Part shown: positions 34,073-42,509 of the stretch, piece after piece
Position numbering within the stretch: the first letter of the stretch is position 1
Layout: the number at the start of each line of letters is the position of its first letter
NCBI RefSeq assembly: GCF_019218885.1
Contig: NZ_JAHUWT010000003.1
Location: 806,001-870,000, forward strand
Direction: 5' to 3'
Source of the DNA: Bordetella sp. BOR01
Lineage (GTDB): Bacteria; Pseudomonadota; Gammaproteobacteria; Burkholderiales; Burkholderiaceae_B
DNA length: 64,000 bases
Notes under the pieces: generated by a model
Seen by the model: only the letters and a program-made list of their open reading frames with translations
Databases searched by the model: none
What the model was told of the DNA's origin: nothing
Translations under genes and position numbers: made by a program

Positions 34073-34411
34073 GATGAACTCCTTGATCCGGGGCGCGGCG
34101 CCCGCGCCCCTGCGTACGCCATATCGCGCATGCAATGGTGGCAGGCTAACACTGCGCGCAAGCCGCGGCTAGGCTGGCGCTGCATTTGATAAATGGCTTT
34201 GCGAGCGCGATCCGAAAGCGACAATCGAATGAGAATGAGTATGCGTTTTGGACGGCCCGCATCAACGATGACGTCATTGCGGGCGTTGCGACGCACCACT
34301 ACCGCAAATTGCATCCCATAACAGTTGCGCCGAACACCTTGCATGGCCGCGCAACCGGCACGATAGTGCCTTCCTGCGTGCCGGCCGCCACGTTGGCGAA
34401 CTGCAACGCTG
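34073..34411. promoter_or_regulatory. Intergenic region upstream of bfr, with a Fur-box-like site
   Basis: The region between the bfr start and the EamA stop holds no gene. AATGAGAATGAGTAT at 34228-34242 matches 12 of 15 bases of the central Fur consensus AATGATAATCATTAT. Further on, GCCCGCA (34255-34261) and TGCGGGC (34278-34284) form a 7-bp inverted repeat around an ATGACGTCAT palindrome; this could end the EamA transcript but lacks a U-run. No clear -10/-35 pair for bfr was found by eye. Confidence 0.4.
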
Positions 34412-35332
34412 CTAGCGCGTACGGGTCGCCAGCCAGATTCCCAGGGCGATCGGCACGATGCCCAGCAAGTCGTGCCACGATACGGTTTCGCCCAGCAATG
34501 CCCAGCCGAACAACAGCCCCAACGGCGGCATCAGGAAATGCAGCGAACTGGCCGAGGTCGCACTGGCGCGCTGCAGGATCAGGAACCACAGGTAGTAGCC
34601 GCCCATGGACACGGCCACCACCATGTACACCATACTGCCCACCAGGCTGGGCGTCAGGCGCACCTGCGCCACGCTTTCCTGCCACAGCGCAAAGGGTAGC
34701 AGCGCCGCGGCGCCCGCAACGGCCTGGATGCCGGTCGACAGCCACAGACCGGACGACGGCCGCAGGCGCTTGTAAAGCAGCGTGCCCGCCACCAGCGCGG
34801 CCAGCGCGCCGGCCACCAGCAGCGTGCCGTGGGCATCTTCGGGCATGGCGCCCGACAGCCGCGAGCGCAGCACGATGGCCACCCCTGCCAGCCCCAGGCA
34901 CAGGCCCAGCACCCGCTGCCCGCCCAGCCGTTCGCCCAGCACCGGGCCGGCCAGCACTCCGATCAACAGGGGATTGGTACTGATCAGCACCGCGGCGAAG
35001 GCGGACGACACCGTGGTCATGCCCGACCAGCTCAACCCCAGGTACAGCGCGTTGTTCAGCGCCCCCAGCAGGACCAGGCCGGCCAGTTCGCGCCGCCCCG
35101 GCATGCGCCACGGCCCCGTCATCCGTGCCACGGCCAGCATGATCACGCCGGCCAACAGGAAGCGGACCACCAGGAAGGTCAGCGGCGGGCTTTCTTGCAC
35201 AGCAATCTTGGCCGCCGCGAATGCCGAGCTCCACAACAGGCAGAACACCATGATCGGCCCCCACAGGCCCATGGCCGGGGCAGGCGTACCCCAGGATGCC
35301 GAGGGGCGGGCGATGACTGCGCTACGCTTCAT
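34412..35332 (-). CDS. EamA/DMT family transporter
   Basis: A 306-residue inner-membrane exporter with about ten hydrophobic helices in two EamA repeats. Typical segments are PIMVFCLLWSSAFAAAKIAV near 30-50, FLVVRFLLAGVIMLAVA near 56-72 and the second-repeat end LHFLMPPLGLLFGWALLGET near 266-285. The ATG at 35332 is preferred; an in-frame start 69 bases earlier would reach into the divergent promoter region. It is divergent from a LysR-type regulator with a 133-bp gap, the usual setting for a LysR-controlled exporter. The substrate is unknown. Confidence 0.9.
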   Translation of the reverse strand: MKRSAVIARPSASWGTPAPAMGLWGPIMVFCLLWSSAFAAAKIAVQESPPLTFLVVRFLLAGVIMLAVARMTGPWRMPGRRELAGLVLLGALNNALYLGLSWSGMTTVSSAFAAVLISTNPLLIGVLAGPVLGERLGGQRVLGLCLGLAGVAIVLRSRLSGAMPEDAHGTLLVAGALAALVAGTLLYKRLRPSSGLWLSTGIQAVAGAAALLPFALWQESVAQVRLTPSLVGSMVYMVVAVSMGGYYLWFLILQRASATSASSLHFLMPPLGLLFGWALLGETVSWHDLLGIVPIALGIWLATRTR

Positions 35333-35465
35333 GTTACGGGTCCGATGTCGTTGAGGGCGCCGGCTTGGCCACCCGTGATCCGATTCTGAGCGGCCCGCCA
35401 TCCATTGACAAATTCTTTATTCGGATCAAAAGTATTTGAAATTCGAATGGAAATCACGGCTCTTC
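35333..35465. promoter_or_regulatory. Divergent EamA-LysR promoter region
   Basis: This AT-richer gap contains TTGACA at 35405-35410 and short symmetrical elements such as ATTCGAAT near 35440. It probably holds the operator of the LysR protein for itself and for the EamA gene, but no unambiguous T-N11-A box or -10 box could be fixed by eye. Confidence 0.4.
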
Positions 35466-36317
35466 ATGGACCTCGATCTTTTGCACAGCTTTGTCTCGGT
35501 GGTCGACGCCGGGGGGTTCACCCGGGCCGGCGAACGGGTGCACCGCACTCAATCCACAGTCAGCCAGCAGATCCGCAAACTGGAAGACGCGCTGGGCTGC
35601 GCCTTGTTCGTGCGGGAAGGGCGCCGCGTGCACCTGACGGAAGACGGCGAGCGCCTGCTGGGCTACGCGCGCCGCATGCTGGCGCTGTCGACCGAGATAC
35701 GGGAAACCGTCAGCGGGCGGCAGCGTGTCGATGTGGTGCGACTGGGGGTGCCCGATGAATTCGCGATAGAACGCCTGACCGATGTGGTGGCCGGCTTCGT
35801 ACGCCGCCATCCCCTGGTCAGGCTGTCGGTACGCTGCGATATCAGCATGTCGCTGACGCGCGGACTGGCTCGCGGCGATCTGGACGTGGCCCTGCTCAAG
35901 CGCGACCCCGGAACCGGCCCCAGCCTGGCGGCCTGGCCCGAGCACCTGTGCTGGATAAGCGGGCACGACAGCCGGCCTGAACAGGCCGACCCGATTCCGC
36001 TGGTGGTTTTTCCGCAAGGCTGCGTGTACCGCAACCGTGCCATCCACGCCCTGGAAAGCGCCGGGCGGCGCTGGCGCGTGGCCTACGAAAGCCCCAACCT
36101 GGCCGGGCTGCAAGCCGCCCTGGCCGGCGGCATGGGCATTGCCCTGCTGGAACGGCGCTGCATCACGGCCTCGCACCGGCTGCTCGACGACACGCTGCCA
36201 CGCGCGGCGCCTACCGAGCTGGCGCTGTGCCTGGGCAATTCAGCCTCGACCGCGGCGCGCCAGGTGGCGCATACCTTGAAGGAATTCTGTGACGAAGAGA
36301 TAGCCGCCACGCTGTAG
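35466..36317 (+). CDS. LysR family transcriptional regulator
   Basis: A 283-residue LysR-type regulator. The winged HTH fills residues 1-60 (DLDLLHSFVSVVDAGGFTRA, then STVSQQIRKLEDALGCALFV), followed by the linker helix and the periplasmic-binding-like effector domain (VRLGVPDEFAIERLTDVV near 88). The ATG at 35466 is chosen because it places the HTH at the N-terminus; an in-frame start 30 bases upstream lacks family sequence. It is divergent from the EamA transporter and convergent with bfd (18 bp apart). It probably controls the exporter. Confidence 0.92.
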   Translation: MDLDLLHSFVSVVDAGGFTRAGERVHRTQSTVSQQIRKLEDALGCALFVREGRRVHLTEDGERLLGYARRMLALSTEIRETVSGRQRVDVVRLGVPDEFAIERLTDVVAGFVRRHPLVRLSVRCDISMSLTRGLARGDLDVALLKRDPGTGPSLAAWPEHLCWISGHDSRPEQADPIPLVVFPQGCVYRNRAIHALESAGRRWRVAYESPNLAGLQAALAGGMGIALLERRCITASHRLLDDTLPRAAPTELALCLGNSASTAARQVAHTLKEFCDEEIAATL

Positions 36318-36335
36318 GCGCAAGGCGTGGTGCGC

Positions 36336-36620
36336 TCAGGCCGCGGCGACCAGGGGGATGGGAAAGCTGTTGGCGGCCGGGGCACCGCCTTCGACGACGG
36401 CGGCGGCAACTGCCGGCCCGACGGCCATGGCCACCGATTGCACGTTGCATACGCTCGAGCAGCGTCCGCCGGGCAGGTATTCCTGGGCCATGTCGGCGCA
36501 GCAGCCGCAGCAGGTGGCCACGCCCAATTCGAACTGCAGGTCCGAAAGCGTGCTGGCGCCTGCGTCCACAGAGGCGCGGACCTGGCGTTCGGTGATGGCG
36601 TTACATACGCAAATGTACAT
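36336..36620 (-). CDS. bfd: Bacterioferritin-associated ferredoxin, C-terminally extended
   Basis: A 94-residue [2Fe-2S] protein that delivers electrons to bacterioferritin to release iron. The cluster ligands are at Cys4, Cys6, Cys38 and Cys41 (ICVCNAIT and ATCCGCCADMA), the same spacing as E. coli Bfd. Typical Bfd is about 64 residues; this one has an extra Ala/Val/Pro-rich tail of about 30 residues with two more Cys near 54-58 (GRCSSVCN). A Fur-box match overlaps the start codon, so iron-repressed expression is likely. The gene is convergent with the LysR gene. Confidence 0.9.
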   Translation of the reverse strand: MYICVCNAITERQVRASVDAGASTLSDLQFELGVATCCGCCADMAQEYLPGGRCSSVCNVQSVAMAVGPAVAAAVVEGGAPAANSFPIPLVAAA

Positions 36621-36648
36621 GAGAATAATTATCGGGATTTATTCTCAT
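36619..36648 (-). promoter_or_regulatory. Fur box over the bfd start codon
   Basis: On the minus strand CGATAATTATTCTCA (36620-36634 in plus coordinates) matches the 7-1-7 Fur consensus TGATAATNATTATCA at all but two fixed positions. A 10-bp inverted repeat (ATGAGAATAA / TTATTCTCAT, 36619-36628 and 36639-36648) surrounds it. The site overlaps the ATG, so bound Fur would block transcription or initiation. Confidence 0.72.
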
Positions 36649-36719
36649 AAAAGCAAGCGGCCACGCTCCGCCCCGGATCACGCAAGCACTTGAAAATAGG
36701 GACAAATTATCCCGGGACG

Positions 36720-38141
36720 CTACCGCGCGGCATGCGCCTTGCGCAGGCTGGCTGGCGCAATACGCAGCGATTCACGGTACTTGGCGACCGTACGGCGCGC
36801 GATCACGATGCCCTGGCCGGCCAGCCGCTGGGTGATCTGGTTGTCGGAAAGCGGCTTGGCGCGGTCTTCGTTGGCCACCATCTGGCGAATGACGGCCTGC
36901 ACCGCCGTGGCCGATGCGACGTCGCCTCCATCGGTGGCCACCCCGGTGCCGAAAAAGTGCTTGAGCTCGAGCGTGCCGAATGGCGTCAGCATGTATTTCT
37001 GGGTGGTAGCCCGGGAAATCGTCGATTCGTGCAGCCCCAGTTCGTTGGCGATGTCTTTCAGGATCAGGGGCCGCATGGCGGCCGGGCCCACGCTGAAAAA
37101 AGCCGACTGATGCGCCACGATGGCCTGTGCCACGCGCAAGATCGTGTCGAAGCGCTGTTCGACGTTGCGTATCATCCAGCGCGCCTGCTGCAGTTGCGCA
37201 TGCAACCCTGCGTGGCTGGCTTCGCGCTGGTTGCCCAGCAACTGGGCATACAGCGTATTGACCTGCAGGCGCGGCACCGCGCCGCTGTTGAGCACCGCCT
37301 GCCAGCCCTGGCGCGTCTTGCGCACGATGACATCCGGTACCGCGTAATCGGCCGCGGGCACGGTCCAGGCCCGCCCCGGACGGGGGTCCAGCCGGCGTAT
37401 CAAGGCGTGCGCGGCGCGGGCCGTGGCTTCGTCGCAACGCAGGGCGTCACGCAGGCGCGCCACATTGCCGGCGGCCAGCAGCGGCAGGTGGTCGGCGCAC
37501 AAGCGGCGAGCACAGGCCAGCACGGCCGGATCGGCCGCTTCGCGCAGGCGCGTCAGGTCGGGGTTGCGTAATTGCAACACCAGGCATTCCGCCATGTCGC
37601 GCGCCCCGATGCCGGGCGGGTCGAACGACTGCAGCAGGGCCAAGGCCGCGCGCAGTTCGTCCAGGTCGCACTCGGCTTCGGGCGGCAGCCAACCCAGGAT
37701 TTCGTCCAGCGGCGAACCCAAATAGCCGTTTTCGTCGAGCTCGTCGATCAGCAAGGCCACCAGCGCGGCATCGCGGCGCCCGGCCCGGGTCAGCCCCAAC
37801 TGGCCCAACAAGTGTTCGCGCAGGCTGTCGCTGCGCGCGGTCTCCGGGCCGTCGGTCCGGTCATCGGCGTATACCCCCCCTGATCCGGGCATTTCGTCGA
37901 TGCGGGACTCGGCCTCGCGCTGGGGCTCGTCTTCGATGGACGCCTCGCGCTCGGACGGGGCATCCGCCTCGGCTTCGGAACGCTCGTCGTTGCGTTCAAG
38001 CATCGGATTATCGGCCAGCGCTTGCGAAATCTCGGCCTGCAGATCCAGCGTGGAAAGCTGCAGCAACCGGATCGATTGCTGCAGTTGCGGGGTCAACGTA
38101 AGGTGTTGACCTGTACGAAGTTCTAACGCTGGCCTAGTCAT
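36720..38141 (-). CDS. rpoN: RNA polymerase sigma-54 factor
   Basis: A 473-residue sigma-54 factor, which directs RNA polymerase to -24/-12 promoters dependent on enhancer-binding ATPases. The Gln-rich region I is LTPQLQQSIRLLQLSTLDLQ near 18-37, an acidic linker follows (about 60-120), then the core-binding and HTH regions; the RpoN box ARRTVAKYRESL is near the C-terminus. The ATG at 38141 (MTRPALELRTGQ) is preferred over one 18 bases upstream, which would overlap the divergent gene's start. The usual downstream hpf and ptsN genes are absent here; bfd follows. Confidence 0.95.
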   Translation of the reverse strand: MTRPALELRTGQHLTLTPQLQQSIRLLQLSTLDLQAEISQALADNPMLERNDERSEAEADAPSEREASIEDEPQREAESRIDEMPGSGGVYADDRTDGPETARSDSLREHLLGQLGLTRAGRRDAALVALLIDELDENGYLGSPLDEILGWLPPEAECDLDELRAALALLQSFDPPGIGARDMAECLVLQLRNPDLTRLREAADPAVLACARRLCADHLPLLAAGNVARLRDALRCDEATARAAHALIRRLDPRPGRAWTVPAADYAVPDVIVRKTRQGWQAVLNSGAVPRLQVNTLYAQLLGNQREASHAGLHAQLQQARWMIRNVEQRFDTILRVAQAIVAHQSAFFSVGPAAMRPLILKDIANELGLHESTISRATTQKYMLTPFGTLELKHFFGTGVATDGGDVASATAVQAVIRQMVANEDRAKPLSDNQITQRLAGQGIVIARRTVAKYRESLRIAPASLRKAHAAR

Positions 38142-38157
38142 AGGTACAATATTTTGC

Positions 38158-38811
38158 ATGATGAATCCCACCTCGCCCGAACGCGTCCGCCAAGATTGCC
38201 GCCTAATCGGCCAGACGCTGCTGAAACTGGCGCTACCCAGGCTGCTGATCCGGGCGGTGGTACTGGTCGTCGCCGCCATCGTGTGGCTACTGGTCGCCTC
38301 GTGGCTACTGGACTTCGGCCGCAGTCTATCGTTTGACAGCCTGCAGGCCCTGGGCCAGCAAACCAGCGACTTCCTGGCGCGCATCAATCCCTACGTGTGG
38401 TGGGGCGTGGTGGTGATCTGGACCCTGATCGTATTCTTTATCGTGCGTGCCTGGGTCGGCTCCGACATTGCCGCGGCGCGGGCCCGGCCAGTGCCCTCGG
38501 CCGATCTGGCCACGCTGGCCTCGCAATTGTCTGACGAAGTCTTGTCAGTGCTGCGCTGGGTATGGGGCAGCCGCGACGAACCCTTCACCGTGGGCGACCT
38601 GCGCCAGGCCCTGGCCGAACTGCGCCACAGCCGCATCGGCAAGATGGACCTGGTGCGCCAGCAGGGCGACATCCTGGAGGGCCGGGCCGCCCGCCAGCAA
38701 CCGGCCGGCGGCCCGTCGCAGGCGCAGCCGCCCATCGTGCCACCCAGCTCTCAAGCCACCGCCCAGCCCGACGCCCGCCCCGCCGGGACCCGCATCGAAC
38801 CCAACTTGTAG
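38158..38811 (+). CDS. Hypothetical membrane protein, two transmembrane helices
   Basis: A 217-residue protein of unknown function, divergent from rpoN with only 16 bp between start codons. Helix 1 is near residues 30-52 (LIRAVVLVVAAIVWLLVASW) and helix 2 near 79-100 (VWWGVVVIWTLIVFFIVRAW). A soluble C-terminal domain of about 75 residues (LSDEVLSVLRWVWGSRDEPF, then TVGDLRQALAELRHSRIGKM) precedes a Pro/Ala/Gln-rich tail. A second ATG is directly adjacent (38161). It may be an inner-membrane regulator; nothing more can be said. Confidence 0.75.
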   Translation: MMNPTSPERVRQDCRLIGQTLLKLALPRLLIRAVVLVVAAIVWLLVASWLLDFGRSLSFDSLQALGQQTSDFLARINPYVWWGVVVIWTLIVFFIVRAWVGSDIAAARARPVPSADLATLASQLSDEVLSVLRWVWGSRDEPFTVGDLRQALAELRHSRIGKMDLVRQQGDILEGRAARQQPAGGPSQAQPPIVPPSSQATAQPDARPAGTRIEPNL

Positions 38812-38822
38812 GCCTTTTTGAT

Positions 38823-38844
38823 GCCCCAGCCGTTGCGCTGGGGC
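38823..38844. other. Stem-loop GCCCCAGC-N6-GCTGGGGC
   Basis: A perfect 8-bp stem with loop CGTTGC lies 11 bp after the preceding gene, flanked by TTTTT on its left and AAAAA on its right. Those flanks extend the stem rather than provide a U-run, so it is a stable hairpin and not a canonical terminator on either strand. Confidence 0.5.
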
Positions 38845-38869
38845 CAAAAATGTGTTCGACTAACGGCTT

Positions 38870-38995
38870 ATGGCCGATATCCGATTCCCCCTCGCGATTG
38901 CCTCCGGACGCCTCAGCGCGCCGGGCGCCGGCCTGCGCGCGTCCCTCTCCCCCATCGCGCTATCGCTATACCTACCGATCGGTTGCCGGGCCTAG
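38870..38995 (+). CDS. Candidate leucine leader peptide upstream of leuA
   Basis: A 41-codon frame opens with ATG at 38870 and closes with TAG at 38993. Codons 31, 33 and 35 are CTA (38960-38974), the rarest leucine codon in GC-rich genomes; two further Leu codons are close by. A stop (TAA at 38861) precedes it in frame, so ATG is the only start. GCGCTA (38957-38962), inside the Leu run, can pair with TAGCGC (38993-38998) at the stop, and CTTGTGG (38999-39005) with CCACAAG (39026-39032) just after. No strong ribosome-binding site is visible. It fits an attenuator leader for leuA but is not proved. Confidence 0.45.
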   Translation: MADIRFPLAIASGRLSAPGAGLRASLSPIALSLYLPIGCRA

Positions 38996-39185
38996 CGCCT
39001 TGTGGTAGCTCGGCAGCCACGCTCGCCACAAGCCTGTTCCCCGTTCATTGCTTTGACCCCAGCCGGCCCATCCATGGCTTGCTGACGGCCCCGGACCATT
39101 ATCCAGGCCTGCCGAACAGGGACCCCCGGAACCGAACCCGGAATCCATCCCGCCACACATCGGGAATATTGATCAAGGTGTACTG
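38996..39185 (+). promoter_or_regulatory. Remainder of the leuA leader region
   Basis: After the possible leader peptide, the leader carries CTTGTGG/CCACAAG (38999-39032) and an imperfect GC stem near 39063-39100 (CCGGCC with GGCCCCGG). No U-run typical of an intrinsic terminator and no clear promoter were seen by eye. AAGGTG lies 6 bp before the leuA ATG as ribosome-binding site. Confidence 0.4.
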
Positions 39186-40895
39186 ATGCTTGCCAACCCC
39201 GCTACCAAATACGTACCGTTCGCGCCGTTCGCGCGCGATTTCTCTGAACGCACCTGGCCCAGCCGCCGCATCACCCAGCCGCCCATCTGGATGAGCACCG
39301 ACCTCCGCGATGGCAACCAGTCGCTGATCGAACCCATGAGCGTCGAGCGCAAGCTGCGTTTCTTCGAGCAACTGGTCAAGATCGGCTTCAAGGAAATCGA
39401 GGTGGGTTTCCCCGCGGCGTCGCAAACCGACTTCGACTTCGTGCGCAAGCTGGTCGACGAAAAACGCATCCCCGAAGACGTCACCATCATCGTGCTGACC
39501 CAGTCGCGCGAAGACCTGATCAGCCGCACGGTAGAAGCCGCGGCCGGCGCCAGGCAAGCGATGGTGCACCTGTACAACGCCTGCGCGCCGGCGTTCCGCA
39601 AGGTGGTCTTCAACATGAGCAAAGACGAGATCAAGCAGATCGCCGTCTCGGGAACGCAGTGGATCAAGCAATACATGGGCCAGCACCCGGAAACGCAATG
39701 GCGCTACGAATACTCGCCCGAGGTCTTCAGCACGACCGAACCTGAGTTCGCGCTGGAAGTGTCCAACGCCGTGGCCGAGGTCTGGGACGCCACGCCGCAG
39801 CGCAAGATGGTGCTGAACCTGCCGGCCACGGTCGAGGCCACCACGCCCAACCTGTACGCCGACCAGATCGAGTGGATGCACAAGAACCTGGCGCGCCGCG
39901 ACAGCATCATCGTAAGCGTGCACCCGCACAATGACCGCGGCACGGCCGTGGCGGCCGCCGAATTCGCCGTCATGGCGGGCGCCGACCGCATCGAAGGCTG
40001 CCTGTTCGGCAGCGGCGAACGCACCGGCAACGTCGACCTGGTGACCCTGGCGTTGAACCTGTATTCGCAAGGCGTGCATCCGGGCCTGGACTTCTCGGAC
40101 ATCGACGAAGTGCGCCGCTGTGCCGAATACTGCAACCAGCTGCCCGTGCACCCGCGCCATCCGTATGCCGGCGACCTGGTATTCACGGCCTTCTCGGGTT
40201 CGCACCAGGACGCCATCAAGAAGGGTTTCGCACAGCAGCAGCCCGACGCCGTATGGGAAGTGCCCTACCTGCCCATCGATCCGGCCGACCTGGGCCGCAG
40301 CTACGACGCCGTCATCCGCGTCAACAGCCAGTCGGGCAAGGGCGGGGTGTCGTACCTGCTTGAACAGGAACACGGCCTGGTATTGCCGCGTCGCCTGCAG
40401 ATCGAATTCAGCCGCGCCATCCAGCGCGTTACCGATGAAACCGGACGCGAAGTCACGGCCGACGACGTGCACACCATTTTCAACCGCGAGTACCTGGAAC
40501 AGCACAGCCCGTGGAAGCTGGTGCGCCACCGCATCGATGGCGACCCGAGCGCAGGGCAGGGCAAGCAATTCAGCATCCAGGTCGAACTGGACTACAACGG
40601 CGAACGCCGCGTGGTGACCGGCAGCGGCGACGGCGCCATCTCGGCCTTTGTTGCGGCCCTGGACGTGCCCGTGCGCATCATGGACTACCACGAACATGCC
40701 ATCGGCACCGGCACCGACACGCGCGCGGCCAGCTATGTCGAACTGCGGGTGGGCGACTCGGCCACCGGCTTCGGCGTGGGCATCGACCGCGATATTGTCA
40801 CCGCCTCGTTCCAGGCCGTGCTCGGCGCCGTGAACCGGCACCTGGCCCATGGCTCAGCAACGCAAACCGAAAGCGAGACCGCCCAGGCCGCGTGA
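39186..40895 (+). CDS. leuA: 2-isopropylmalate synthase, long form
   Basis: A 569-residue enzyme that condenses acetyl-CoA and 2-oxoisovalerate to 2-isopropylmalate, the first step of leucine synthesis. The HMGL-like domain has the catalytic DLRDGNQSL at residues 39-47 and the metal-binding [10 protein letters not shown] near 241-250. [17 protein letters not shown] is typical of the long (type 2) form. The C-terminal LeuA regulatory domain runs from about 430 to 555 and should bind leucine for feedback control. Length is complete. A strong terminator follows. The candidate leader peptide upstream suggests attenuation as well. Confidence 0.97.
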   Translation: MLANPATKYVPFAPFARDFSERTWPSRRITQPPIWMSTDLRDGNQSLIEPMSVERKLRFFEQLVKIGFKEIEVGFPAASQTDFDFVRKLVDEKRIPEDVTIIVLTQSREDLISRTVEAAAGARQAMVHLYNACAPAFRKVVFNMSKDEIKQIAVSGTQWIKQYMGQHPETQWRYEYSPEVFSTTEPEFALEVSNAVAEVWDATPQRKMVLNLPATVEATTPNLYADQIEWMHKNLARRDSIIVSVHPHNDRGTAVAAAEFAVMAGADRIEGCLFGSGERTGNVDLVTLALNLYSQGVHPGLDFSDIDEVRRCAEYCNQLPVHPRHPYAGDLVFTAFSGSHQDAIKKGFAQQQPDAVWEVPYLPIDPADLGRSYDAVIRVNSQSGKGGVSYLLEQEHGLVLPRRLQIEFSRAIQRVTDETGREVTADDVHTIFNREYLEQHSPWKLVRHRIDGDPSAGQGKQFSIQVELDYNGERRVVTGSGDGAISAFVAALDVPVRIMDYHEHAIGTGTDTRAASYVELRVGDSATGFGVGIDRDIVTASFQAVLGAVNRHLAHGSATQTESETAQAA

Positions 40896-40912
40896 TCCGC
40901 GTCCCAGGCTCG

Positions 40913-40945
40913 AAGGCCCGCCTTACCTGGCGGGCCTTTTTGTTT
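40913..40945 (+). terminator. Rho-independent terminator of leuA
   Basis: AAGGCCCGCC, a six-base TTACCT loop and GGCGGGCCTT are followed by TTTGTTT. The 10-bp stem with U-rich tail lies 18 bp past the leuA stop. The stem could also slow transcription from the convergent amidase gene. Confidence 0.95.
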
Positions 40946-40966
40946 GTCGTTGAATAACCGGCGCCC

Positions 40967-42262
40967 TCAAGCGTCGGCGTCGGGCCGCAGCACGTTCAGC
41001 ATCCAGCGCGCGATCGCCAGCGTGCGGCGGTCGTCGCCGGGTCGGCCCACGGCCTGCAGCCCTACCGGCAGGCCCTGCGGCCCGGTATCGAATGGCAGAT
41101 GCACGCAAGGCGCGCCGAACAGCGTCCAGACCCGGCAGAACAGCGGATCGCCCGTGCCCTGGTCGATGAACGGCGCTTCGCCGATGGCGCTGGGCGCCAG
41201 CAGGATGTCGTACTGATCGAACCACGGTTCGGCCCGGGCGCGCCCCTGCGCCACGCTCGCCAGGTTGGCGCGATGCTCGTCGGCGCTGATCTGGCAGCCG
41301 ACTTCCAGCAAGGCCTGTAGCGCGCCGCTGAGTTGCCCGGCATGACGCGTGCGCTCGAATGCCAGTGACTGGGCTGCTTCGAAGCTCATGATGTCGGCGT
41401 GCGCCTGCACCAGCGCGCACAAGTCCTCGGGCAGTTCCAGTTCGCTGATCTGCGCACCGGCACGCGACAGGGCGCCGGCCGCGAGCTCATAGGCGGCACG
41501 CGTCTCGGGCAGGGTGTGACGCCATTGCAGGGTGCGGTACATGCCGATGCGCGGCCGGGCGTCGTAGTCCAGCTCGCGCAGGCCCGGATCGCCCATCAGC
41601 ACCGAGGCGAACAGCGCCACGTCGTCGACCGTGCGCGCAAGGCCGCCCACGGTGTCCAGCGAGTCGGCCAGGCCCTTCAGGCCAGCGCGCGCAATGGACC
41701 CGAACGACGGCTTGTAACCCACTACGCCGCAATACGCCGCGGGGCGGATGATGGATCCGGCGGTTTGCGTGCCCAGCGCGAACGGCACCATGAAATCCGC
41801 CACGGCGGCGGCCGAGCCGCTGGACGAGCCGCCCGGCGTGTAGGCCAGGTTGTTGGGGTTGCGCGTCGGCCCCGGCTGGAACGTGGCGAATTCGGTGGTG
41901 ACGGTCTTGCCCGCCACCACGGCGCCGGCCTCGCGGCACAGCGCCACCGCGGCCGCATCCAGCGGCGGCCGATGGCCTTCGTAGATTGACGAGCCGTAGC
42001 AGGTGGGCAGGTCGCAGGTGGCGAACATGTCTTTCACGCCGAACGGCAATCCGTGCAACACGCCACGCGTGGCAGATTGATCCAGCACGCGTGCCTGCTC
42101 CAGTGCCTGCGCCTTGTCCAGCGCGGCCCAGGCATGCACGGCATCGTCGCGTTGCTCGATGCGCGCGAAGCACGCGCGCATCAATTGTTCGGCACCCAGC
42201 TCGCGGCGTGCCAGCAACTGCGCGGCCTTCGTGGCGCTCAAGCGGTTCAGTTCAACAGCCAT
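40967..42262 (-). CDS. Amidase signature family protein
   Basis: A 431-residue Ser-cisSer-Lys amidase. The catalytic Lys is in AVVAGKTVTTEFA near 100, and the Ser-rich signature is GGSSSGSAAAVADF near 148, followed by LGTQTAGSIIRPAAYCG with the nucleophilic Ser near 171. Length is normal for single-domain members. GatA is unlikely because no gatB or gatC is adjacent. It lies convergent to leuA and divergent from the LacI gene. Substrates of such stand-alone amidases are aliphatic or aryl amides; not resolved here. Confidence 0.92.
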   Translation of the reverse strand: MAVELNRLSATKAAQLLARRELGAEQLMRACFARIEQRDDAVHAWAALDKAQALEQARVLDQSATRGVLHGLPFGVKDMFATCDLPTCYGSSIYEGHRPPLDAAAVALCREAGAVVAGKTVTTEFATFQPGPTRNPNNLAYTPGGSSSGSAAAVADFMVPFALGTQTAGSIIRPAAYCGVVGYKPSFGSIARAGLKGLADSLDTVGGLARTVDDVALFASVLMGDPGLRELDYDARPRIGMYRTLQWRHTLPETRAAYELAAGALSRAGAQISELELPEDLCALVQAHADIMSFEAAQSLAFERTRHAGQLSGALQALLEVGCQISADEHRANLASVAQGRARAEPWFDQYDILLAPSAIGEAPFIDQGTGDPLFCRVWTLFGAPCVHLPFDTGPQGLPVGLQAVGRPGDDRRTLAIARWMLNVLRPDADA

Positions 42263-42509
42263 TACCCCGTACCCCTGCTTTTTACTGCTTTGTTCTTGTT
42301 TAGCACCCGCCGATGACGGTTATTGCATCGCCACATGCATGGCGCACCTTATATCGGCACGCTCTACCCCGCACACGGCCGGCGGTGCTTGCGGCGCCGC
42401 ACCACCTGTTTTGATTGGCGCGGCGAAGAAATCACGATACCGTATCTTCAGACATCTGGCTGTCATGCTTTACCCCTAGAATGAAATCGTTTTCATTGGT
42501 GAACCCGCT
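42263..42509. promoter_or_regulatory. Divergent amidase-LacI region with a LacI-type operator
   Basis: At 42480-42497 AATGAAATCGTTTTCATT is a near-perfect palindrome with a central CG, the usual LacI/GalR operator form. It overlaps a TAGAAT -10-like box at 42477-42482 and ends 12 bp before the lacI-type start, so the regulator probably represses itself and the operon behind it. The amidase promoter was not located. Confidence 0.7.

Noticed and set aside
34255-34284. Inverted repeat GCCCGCA/TGCGGGC as terminator of the EamA gene
   Set aside because: The loop is long and no U-run follows on the minus strand; it is mentioned only as part of the intergenic region.
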